A stretch of DNA of 64,000 bases, taken from the NCBI RefSeq assembly GCF_000150275.1, contig NW_002060966.1, forward strand, positions 14,415-78,414, in the 5' to 3' direction. Of this stretch, positions 41,701-53,700 are shown piece after piece (the stretch's first letter is position 1; each line of letters starts with the position of its first letter). The position numbers were made by a program, and so were the translations under genes. This stretch comes from Trichoplax adhaerens (lineage: Eukaryota; Placozoa; Uniplacotomia; Trichoplacea; Trichoplacidae). Under the pieces are notes generated by a model. The model was not told the origin of the DNA. It ran no database searches and saw nothing but the letters and a program-made list of their open reading frames with translations.

Positions 41701-44700
41701 TCAAATTCTAGAATATCACCAAAAAGCATTACTAATCTAAACCCTACTCTACTTCATTTAAATTTGCCCTAAAATCATTTCATTATCATAATTTGATTTA
41801 AATTATCGATCTAACTATTCCAATACTTTTATCATACATACAATGCTTTAATTTTATTCAGTTGCCGGAAAGATGTTGGAGCAATAAACCGAAAAAAATT
41901 GCTATTTAAGTACCTGTGTAAATATGATTAGAAATTGCATAAAACAATGTTCGTTTTTAAATTAGTGATTATTAATTTTTATACATCATGTAAAAGAGAC
42001 GATTTAGTATCGCTTAATTCTTACACATTCTCTAAGTTAGGAGCACATATGGTTTCTGGATAAATATGAGTCAGTTTATTGCGATCTAATCTCCTGGTTA
42101 TTAATATTTGTCAGTATTAAAAGCAAGCTCTCTATTTATTTAGTTTACAAACATCGACCAATTATAATGTTGTATTTAATCTCAATATTCAAAATTTTAT
42201 ACTGAATCGGAATTCGATTAATAGACAATCTCGCTTATATACAATATAAGTGTATTAAACAATCCTTTATTATAACTGACTCGGAAGCGCTAATCTTATT
42301 GAGACTGAGTAATGAATCTTATATGTAGATCTATTCTAATAATATTCCCGAAAATTCAAGTATCACATTAATAGCAATCTTCGTAATAGCTTGGCTAAGG
42401 TAGAGGAATGTGCATTATATGGCATATAAATAATGTAGGCTAGTATTATAATGTTTTTTATGGCAGCTTTACGTAATCATAGACTGTGATTAATGTGATT
42501 AAATGACGTAGTTGTGCAACTAATACTACGCGCCAAAGGTCTTGATTTACTTAATTGTTAATCTAGAGGCTGATACCTATTCATAAAATTTCTTAGATAA
42601 GTGGGCTGATGTTAATTATTTATTAATATTGACTATTTAGAATATTTACGAATAAATAATCTTCATAATATTGGTAGAGTTTATAAAATTTAATTTCGTC
42701 AAAAATGATATAAATTCTTCTCTTTAGCCTATTACCATGGAACATTAATTTCATATCGTTGTTGAGTACGAAATTGGCAAGACTTACAACAATCTCAGTT
42801 GTTCAAGACCGCAAAAGGTTTTATTTTCTATCGTTAGCAGTCTGTTGACAGAAACGTTGCTGCATGAAGGGAGGCAAGACGCATCTCATAAGTATCGATG
42901 TTAATTATGAAGTCGTTAAGCAATAATTATATCCACAGTAATATTACTTTTTTAATTGATTGCCGATAAAAATATTACGAATGTGCCAGCGTGTCACAAT
43001 CAAGCAGTAACGTTTGTTATCTAACTATAAGAAGTTAAGACTAAAGGTTGCTCTCCGGTGTTAGAGAATTACTAAGCTCAAATCAACAATTTACAACAAA
43101 CTAAAAGCAGATCTAGTAGCCTTGCAATACAGTCCTGCATAAAACAGCGAAGTAAGTGAATAGTGTTAAAAACCGAAATAAAATTAGATTATTGTGCCAG
43201 GAATAACGTTGTCTAGTTCAATAGGACGCGGTATTTTTCAGAATGATGTAGGTGCAAAATGTAATATACTAAAATCTATTAGCCAAGTGTAATGGTCTGC
43301 ATAGAATAAAGTATGTTAGTGGACTATGGCTTATGAAGAAACGGTGAAGAAAGGTAGCAGCATTGCGGCTATTATACTAGGATGTCTCGAAAAGCCTGAA
43401 CTATTCTTCTTATAAACTAAGTGCGCGACATTTAGAATACAGGAGCTTAACGAGGTCTATATGGTTATAATTGTCCTAAATTGTGAACCTGTAAAGAGTT
43501 GGAGTAAGCACTGAAGCTCGATATAAGTATCGAGTATATGCCTTATCAGGAGGACATTGGTTAACTAGAATAGTTAGTTATAAGAAATAAATTGGTATGC
43601 TTTACTATTTTATTATTTTAGACTAGCTTACACAAATCTATAATTGTTATAAACTGTAATAAAGAAGACTTTCATTTCTACTCAAATTTCTACTTTTATT
43701 ATGGGCTGTAGCGGTAGAACTGATTACAATAGTCGACCTTAATACATATCATCTGGTTTTTGTTTATTAGCTCTCTATATGACAATGAGGACTGTTGCAT
43801 ATTTTGCTCGGTACCTAATAAACTTAAGGTCATCATGTTACATTATTTTAAGGTCTTACGACGCTAACAAAATAACTTAATTTTTATGCAATTCGAAATA
43901 TGGGTATATACTCTAAAAATTTATGTATATGTATGAACAGATAAAGAACTACATGAAATTCTATCATAAGCCAAGGTTTACTGCTTTGTTGTGATTTAAT
44001 TATGCATTATTCTTGTACATCATCTTCTAATATTTCGTTATCTACGGCAAGACCACGTATTAAATGCAAAAGTATGTTTAACTTAACACGGTTAAATGCT
44101 CTCATAACCTACTTACAATATCATGAGATTTGTTAAGCTTCTCAGATGATGACGTTGTAAGTTCTCTAAACGGTTACCTGTTAGTGCACTATAAAGCTCA
44201 TTTTTAAGTCGTGGATTAAAGTATATAACTCAGAATAACAAACAGTCACTATACAAATCAAATCCTGTGGTAAAAGTTGGCTCCGATATTAATCTAAAAG
44301 TGTCTAGAGGTGTACGAAACTGGCAAATTTATTTATTTAAAAATGATATGAGCTAACCGGCTTAATAGTTGGATAAATTATGCACTTTGACGAAAGAGTT
44401 TTCTATCTGAATTATTAAATGATCGAAAGTAAAGATTACTTATTTTATCTTATCTTCTTGTGTCACATACTTGGTCGTGATATTATGTTAGTAAGGTTTA
44501 TGTTTCGTAATTTATTTGTAATCGTTTAGAAAGCAAATCAGACTAATGTAAAGAAGGACTAAAAGGAATATCCAATTATAATGGCTTACAAAGAGAAATC
44601 AGGAATGATATTAGCCACTGCAGCGAGAAAAAAATTATGTAGAAGTAAAATTTGAGTACTGCTTATAAACTCGTTTAACCTTTCTAAATTAATAAAAATA

Positions 44701-47700
44701 AAAGCTGGCCGAGGTTCATACGGAGCATTACAGTAGTGGAGAAGTTTGTATGGCATTAACAGTCTAGATCATGATCAATAGGCATTTTCCATGTATTTAA
44801 TTAGATTCGAAAGTTTCATATGTCAAGTTGAAATTACCACTCTTGAATCACTCAAGTAACACGGGAAAGAAAGAACTTTTCAACAAATGCATAGAAACTT
44901 CATTACTTTTTGATATAGCTTAAAATTAATTGTTTCGATACTGGATATTTTAGCTATTCAGCTAAAATTTTAGGATATTAAAAATTTAGACAAGTGATTT
45001 CTGAAAGAGATCAGTGAAGTAAGAATCCCTTTTAGTTATTTACCGCAACTTAATAAAGCAGCATCACAGCATCTGCACTAACATATAACATAAAAGTTCT
45101 AGTTGACTATCTTTTTTTACAACCCTATACTGTGGCTTCCTTGAAGTTTTTACTTACAGGGAGGTAAGACTCCGTAAACCAGCAAATGAATCATTTTCAA
45201 TAATATGAATTTTATTACCAGAAAGGTCCCTAATGAAAGACAACATTCAGACGTGTATAAAATTTAAAATAGTCTTTTCTTGAAAAGAATAAATTCTAAC
45301 TTGTTAGTTAAATTAAATATTTGAACCTATATTTAAAGGTATAAATTTATAAGCTAATGCTATTAGAAACATTTAATGGATTATTACTATTATAATTTGC
45401 TTCTAATTTTAGAATATATTACTCTTGTGACTTACAAGAATTCGAGATTGCCAAGGTTACTAAAATAGTCCGTCCGTATGGTTGACAACTTGTTGTCTAC
45501 GAGAGATCTATTAAGAAATAATAGCATAGATAAGATTGAGTTTACCTGACAATCATAAGGTCGCAGTAAAATTAAGAATTTTTGACCATAACCAACAATT
45601 AAAACACGTACGGTACGGTGCTGTTATAAATTGCGTATATTATTTTTATTTTAGATACTAAAGCTAAGATTGATTATTCTCATAGTGTAACTTACGATCA
45701 ATACTGCATAGTTAAAATTATTGATTTTCAAAATTGGTATCATATTAAATCTTATAAATTTATTTTGATGGCATCGAAGCACTAGTTAGTGTAGAGTCTA
45801 ATATTTGTAAGCAAAGTTAAATATAAAATCTAACTAAAATCCCTTAGTACGGTATCTGTTATTTACTGTGTTAATATTCTGAGCATTACTAAAAGTCAGA
45901 GTACCTATAAGTCATATAGTTTAAGGTGCAATCGTAATAGCATCATTTAAGTAGATTAATGGTAATTAGGCATTCAAATTTTGTTAAAATCGAATCCATG
46001 CGTTGCATTTGAGTTGAAAGACGAGCATCTATGAGACTATGAACTGCGTATCTAATCCTGCAGATTGATTAAACTATTCATCACAGTAGGGATAATGTAA
46101 ATTGTTATGATGCTATTGGCTATTACAGGCTGTTGTTTCTATCTGACTTACATTTCGTTTACTTCCTTTGTTGGCTTGAAGGCGTCTTCATCAAGGGTAG
46201 AAATTTCATTAGAACATATAGATCTACAATAGTATAAGCGATAACATGAGAAGATGCTCGTTTCGATCTATAAATTGAACCATTCATTGATTTCTTTTGA
46301 AATACTAAGGTTAAAATTTCTTCTTATAAATTAGAAATCATCATAAAACTATAGGTAATCGATGTTTAATGGTTCAGTTCTTCATTCTTGTTTTATTTGC
46401 TAGATATTAATTACCACCACATCTTATCACATCAGCATATCTAGTATTTATCACAAGTTCTATATCATGCTCCGTATTATTCAGCTAAATTTAACTGTAG
46501 ATATTTTTCTAATTCTATATGAATGTACAGGATGTAGGTTAACAATTGTATTAATAGATGACGCTATTTTTTGTTGTGTATGGCTTAAATCATACATACT
46601 CCATAATATTGCATTTTTAATAAGAATGTATAAACATGATATTGCAACTTGATATTGATTATACTAGAACAAATCATAAGCTTACAGTGAAATTTATAAA
46701 TAACTGTAAAATTAATTATAACTTAGCGATTCTTACAGTCCTTTCAGCTCAGAAAGGCACGCAAGGCTACCATTAGAAATTTTTGACAATTTGTTTTTGT
46801 TGATATTCCTGTTATAAAGTACACCAGTATTATAACCTTTAAGTGAAATGCTAAGCTTAATTATTTAGGGAATAAAAGGATATCAACAGCAATGACATGG
46901 ATAGCGATTTATTTCTAAGATATTAACTAATATAATTTTTCAGTATGGAATACACTATTTTGAATTGGCTGAAGCGAATGAGTGAATTGTATAAGCCAAA
47001 AAGTTAAAAGAGACAGTTAAGTGTATGAACATAAGAACTATAATAAGATAGAAAAGCCAATGTCTAACATGAATGCGCCCTGTATTTCATATGCAAGTAA
47101 TCATGTAGTTATACAAAGCAATTCTATCGGAAACTGTTGAAATATTTTTATAATATATTTAAATTAAAGTACAAATCTGAATAAATACTAGATCGATAGG
47201 TATTGATTGGTTGATATATCACCGATGCTATGATGAACCGTATAATACTGTATAAACGTGTCACGAAAGTAATCTTCGTGACGTATGCTTTATTTCTATG
47301 TTACGTTCTATATATGCTTATCTCTCAGACATGTTTTACGGTCTCTTTAATTGTAGTTTTAGTAGTTAACAGTTGATATCCTTTATTTAGGATTATATAT
47401 ACACTAAAATAGTAATTGCCAACCAGCTAAACTGGATTATATCTATCACCTCTAAAGTTGCTAAGGTTCAAAGTGTAATTTCTAAGTTTAGAAGAAATGT
47501 CTTAGTAGAATAGCTTTATATGTATCTGTTAAACTATTAACAAGCAATGATTATTCAACTACTATTACAGTAAATTTAATAGGATTAGACGTTATGTAAT
47601 CTATGCAGATAGAATCTCTTTAAGGGATTAATTTGGCTAATTTTTAAAAGGTGAGTTGTGTAGTTAAACCGGTTTTAGGTATCAAAACCTATATAAACGA

Positions 47701-50700
47701 CGGATTCGCCGACAATAAATTAGATTGTGATTTTCTAGTAAGCTTTAAAGGTCTCGCTGTGTTAGACCCTATCTACCTTGGAATAACAATTGTCTGGTAT
47801 TCCGAAGAACAGTAGCATAGGATAGAAATTACTTTCTCAATCTTTGTTGCAAGTTAGGGTTGTTCCTAGCTCGTGACAAAGCGTATAATAACAAACCAAT
47901 AACACAGTTTTAGATTTAAGTCAGCTTACAGAAACTTTAAATTAGTCGACGAACAGAATGATTCACTTTCGATAAATTCGATGTTATTATTATCTAAAAT
48001 CCTATTTGAAGATGAAATTGCCTAAATAAGTTTAATATTGGGTGAACAATAAGAGCTTTATCTACAGTGCATAATATAGTTTAGACTGAATGAAGCAATA
48101 GTAAATGTATTCTTCATTTGATATCGAACTGGCAACTACTAAAATCTTGGCTAAATTGAATTATGGTAGTTAGTGAAAGTATAGGCTGCTAATTCTGTTC
48201 GAATATAAAAGCAATAGCAATTATCCTAACAAAATAATTGAGCTGAGGCAGCGCTTTATGTTGTTGCTGCTACTTTAATATCAAAAGTGAATGCAAAACA
48301 TACTGACATTAGTCCTCTAACAATTGCTAATAAAATAGAGATAAAGGAAAACATTTATTATATCTATGATAAATATATTAATAACAATTACTGTTTTGAA
48401 TATTTTTGAATGTTTTATATTTACATGAATGCTATTTTCGAAGTACAGGCAAAGGTATATCGTTCAATTCTTTCAATTTTATTCATGTGGAGCAGACTAA
48501 AATTATTTAAGATTAATGGATTAGTAAGCCTTTATCCTGTAACCTAATATTATATTTTGATGTAGCATAATGACATTCTTGTAAAGAGCAATGCATACAG
48601 TTCCTCTACATTAGGTAATCCACAAAATGAATACTGCTCGATGTAAGAAATTGAATTTTGTTCTAGCTTTCTGAAATACCGAAAAAATTTATCAGCTTAA
48701 ATTTTATAATGATAAAATATAATTTTTTTTCATATCAATTTGTGACAGCATAAGAAGTCCGTTGATAGTTGATAGTTCTTAATAGCAAAGAAATATCGCG
48801 TCTAATATTATTCACAATACATAAATCTATTCGCACGAGGTTGACTACGATATGCCGGTGCACTAAATAGCTTCAACATCTTCATTTTTAAAATTAACAA
48901 CTCCTTGTTTATTTTTTCCATGATAATTAATTCTTTAACAAGAATAAGTTACAGCCTGAAATGCCTGCTGTAAATGAAATATTAAAGCGTGTGTGTTATG
49001 GACATGAATAATTTGAATAACATAATACAATATGAATGTATTTTTTATTTTTTTCCTATCCTGCTAATGCTATTCCGCTAATATTATGATGCAAGAGCTA
49101 ATCTAGCAGTAGGCAGTAGAAAGCCTACTATAAAGGAACTACGCTTCCATTTAAGATCCTTAGTAAACTAGGTTAGACGTGACACTAGGTTTAACAGCAT
49201 TTTGAATGAAGAAACTCAGATATTACAAATACATTTTACTAATGCAGATAGGCTGAACAAGAAGATTTTTAGTGTTATAGAATGGGAGCACGTAGTTTAT
49301 AACATTTTATAAATTTTCTAAAATCAGATGCAATGCATTTCATTCAAACCCCTTTAAAATACTATATTTCCGCGATAAGATTTGTTATTAATTTAACAAT
49401 GTAAGTTAACCGGTTCGTTCAAGAAAATATCAGCTAGTGATACTAAACCTAAAATTAGGAATTTTATGTAAGATACGACACTAGTGATGAGAATTAATTA
49501 AAGCAGCATGCATCTTCTGTTCTATATCGTATTTACTGTCATGAAAAAGGATATAGCATTACTTAGTTTACTATTTTATAACGACATATTTAACAAATTT
49601 GGTCTTGGTATAAAAAGATCGGTTAGTATGGCTAAATTGGATATGAAGTTTACTTTCTTACAGATGTTTCACTGATGATAAACCAGCGAAGGCACCACGG
49701 TGGATAGTTTTTAGTTTATTTCCCGCAATATCCCTATTTATAGAAAATTATAGAATAGCTATATCTTAACATCTAGCTTCACTTTGATTTCTTACTAAAG
49801 TTCATTGTACTTCATTTTAATTACATAACGTAAATTAAAGAATATACTAATAACCTTTTGTTGTGAAATATTGATTTAATTAATGTAACAAAGTGCTATC
49901 AATATAAGGGTACTATAAAATTAAAAGTAATTTTAGTGAGATTGAGTCTTACAGCATGCGAAGTTTGGTCAAATTACTGAAAGAATTCGGTTCAATATCT
50001 TCGATCCTATTAAATTCTAGATAGCTGAAAGAATTATTAGAGGATATGTAAATAGTTTTTGCCGGGTTTATGCAATGCCTAGTAAACTGAGCTCACTCAG
50101 CTATTTGAGATGAAATATCTGTAATTATAATACAGTTTATTTTATGCTGATTTAATGCAAAAACATTTAAATATATTTTATACTGTCTTATTTTATACTC
50201 ACATGTCTTCCAGTGATGATAAACAAGCTAAGCTATCATTTTTAACAATTTTCAAGCGATTACCCTTCAAATTTCTGTATTGCATATACGGCAGAAAGGG
50301 TAACTGTTATGCATATATATATATACAATGATTTTATAATGAAAACAAAATATTTTAATTCTTAGATAGCTATTTTATAGCAAATTCATAATATCGACAT
50401 CATGAGAACGCTATAAATAAAATTCAATAACAATGCTTCATTCATTGTGTAGGCTAGCCTACTTTATAATTATATTATAAGATATAATGATACGAACAGA
50501 CGATTGAGTGACTGCAAACCGCATAAGGAATTGGTTTCAATTGTGGAAATGGCATTATGCTTAAGTCGCCTGAAAGATTAATGAAAATTTAAAAATGCTA
50601 TATAGGTCATTGAAGTCACTTCAGACTACAATTATTTTATAGTTTAAAATGGCGTACTTGTTACAGCAACGTTAGTAAATTTAATTTATCTGATTTGTAG

Positions 50701-53700
50701 TCTTTCAATTAGAATCGCTTTAAAAAAATCAAAATCACCACTATAACACTACTGTGTTTACTTAATCGGATTTTATTGCTACTAAACGATAGAAATCATG
50801 ATTGAAAATGAGACAATAAGCTGGTATTTTAAGATATTAATTCCGGACTTACAAAGTCTTTAAATTCAATAAACATCCAAAATCGCCTTGAGACATGGCT
50901 TTAAGGCGATTATTATCTAAAATTCTAATTATAGTTACTAATACCTCAAAAAGTGAGATTAAAACAATACTATGCTAGTGCTATTAATTTAATCAATAAC
51001 TAATGATTGTGATATTGTTTTGATATTGTACTTACAAATACTGCAAATTTTCTAAAGTGCAAAATGCTTTCGATTCAATATGTACCAATGCATTTGATCG
51101 AAGCATCCTACAGAAATTAAATAAACAGACATTCACTATTACGTTGCAAGTTAGAGTTGATATTTATCTGCTAAGATTGGGCTGATAGCGGTAAAATTGG
51201 TACTTTTTGAACTTCTGACAGTAGTATAATCTTCACTTTTTGACTGTTGTGAATCAGTAAAAATGTTTAGAATTTCGCTATTGTGAAAATTGAATTCTTT
51301 AAGTAAAAACTCTAAGAAAGTAGAAATGGAATTTTGATGTAAATAATAAGTCAATTTTAAATTTGACTTCTCATGAGCACGGGACAGCAATGCTTCATTT
51401 AGATTAATTTTCCTAAAATTTTACCAAGACTTAAATAGCGTGAATTTCTCTTAATTGGCACTGTAATTTTATGAGAATCATAAGTTGGTATTGTTTAAAT
51501 GTAATAGCTAGAAGGCTAAAAGCCATTGAAATAAAGCCTATATTATTCAAAAAGTTTAATTTATCGTCGAGAACACTATAGTAATACACAGGCTATAAAT
51601 GTACAGGCCTTTAAGAGTGTATATTGTTAGGATTTGTGCATGTAAAGCACTAGAGTTAGCAATAAACTCTAATTTATCGATCGTTAAAAGTGCAACTTAC
51701 ATTTCTTTTAGATTAGCTAGACAATTAAATGATCCTTTTGTAATAACTTGCAATCGATTAGCTTCTAAAGACCTTTTAAGAGACATATATTGATATATAA
51801 TTAGTCAAGCTTTATGACTCTTTTGCTATAGAAATATTGTGTACTCCAAAAGCTCACAAATTGGTTAGATGGGGTAATCCACAAAATGCATCAATTTCAA
51901 TTGTCTCTATAAGGCTGCTCGTAACATTCCTATAAAAAATATAACCATATCATATCGTAAATTATCACATCAGCATAATATTTAAGAATTAATTAACCTT
52001 GTGTTAAAGCCCTTTTGACTCTACCGCAGTGCATACTTATTTACATATAAATAACACATCTAGCGGCATTTCCATTCTGACTTGCAATCCGGTAGTAACG
52101 GAAACTCTGTTATTATCTTTACAATCACGCACTATACACGATATTTAGATTTCATTACATGATGATGTTACTATACCGGTAGTATTGTAAAGTATAAATC
52201 TTATAATTTTGGACATTAAAATGTACATAAATAAAAATTGGTCTTAAAATACGACATTTATCTTCTTAGAAGATTCTTGTGTATTTGCTGATATACCTAT
52301 AGCTTACTGATACTAAATTTAGTAAAACTATTATTAGAGTATTTTGAATTATGATTATGATTACTTTTTTAATATTATAGGTGCTGAAGGTTGTTTTAGA
52401 TAAAGAGTATTAGAAAAAATGGGATAACGTAAGAAAATCTGTTTACGTATTTACTGGTGTGATATGCACTAAATTAAGAGATAGAAATAGCAGTAATAAC
52501 ATGATTACGAATAAACATTTTGTATATAACCCGAGTTTCTCTTAAAATAAAGACAACTGTTGTTAACGACTTCAGTTAAATACTTGACATTGTGCCTTAA
52601 GTTAACTCGTGTTTTTCTTGTTCTAACGACTGAGTTATGGTAGATAATATCTTTAAACTGCTACTTTTAGCCTCGTACGAACGTTTAAGCGACTATTAAA
52701 TAAATAAATTGCCTGATGTTGGTAATCGAAGTTCGTAACATGGAGAAAAGATTGACAGAACGAAATAAGGTAATTCAGCTCCTTAAAACATTTACGATTA
52801 ATGACTTTGTAGAAATATAAGCTGTAAGTGCTTTACTGTAATATCAGCAGCAAACGAAGAAACGAAAAATGCACTCAATAGAACCACAATATGCAATTCC
52901 ATACAGTAATCGTAATAATTTAGCTAAATAGAGCTATAGCAATAAACGCAGTTTCTTATCTATCCATAATAACGGAGAAACTACTAACTGTTTGCTAATG
53001 AGATACGTCTGTAATTTTCTGAGCGTAATAAACTGACGGTTGTCTTTCCGAAATCAGAGATTCGAGACTGCCGTAACGTAGCAATGGAAATTAGGTACAT
53101 GTACTTAACGTGAGAATCGTTATAAAAATAATACATTGCTAAAGTATATTATATATTGTACTGTTATGGAATCCCTTTACAATATACCATAGTAAGAAAG
53201 TGTAATGTAACTTAGTATCGTGATTGTAGACTGTTAACTATGTTTAGTATAATGTACGGTAGCGTAACTTCTACTTTTATCCTAAGAGATATTTGGTAGC
53301 TATAGCTATAGACTGTAGTGGTATAGACTCTATGCTAGAGTACAGATCACTATATACAGTAAGGTGTTGAGCTACTAATAAGGTCATAAGTAAAAATAGA
53401 ACTGTAAATCATGTATGTATTAGGATATGGTTAATTCATTGTACTTTGGCTGGTGTGAATAATGCCTATATAAATACTGTAGTCGTATCCATATCGGATT
53501 AATGATGGTCCGCAGTAGAATAGTGTTACTAAGATTAATTTAACTATGTGTAAATTAAGGTAAAAGATTGCCATGCGGATTGTAACTGCGAATGCTACGA
53601 AAAGTATAAAAGCATGCAACTATAGATTATTCTGTTAGTTCGTTGTAGAAGTCTTTAGTAGTAGTATTCGGCTATAGTAGAGCTGTGGGTAGTTAATCTT

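Noticed and set aside
42992-43600. Another LTR starting TGTCACAATCAAGC
   Set aside because: No matching second end or target duplication could be found.
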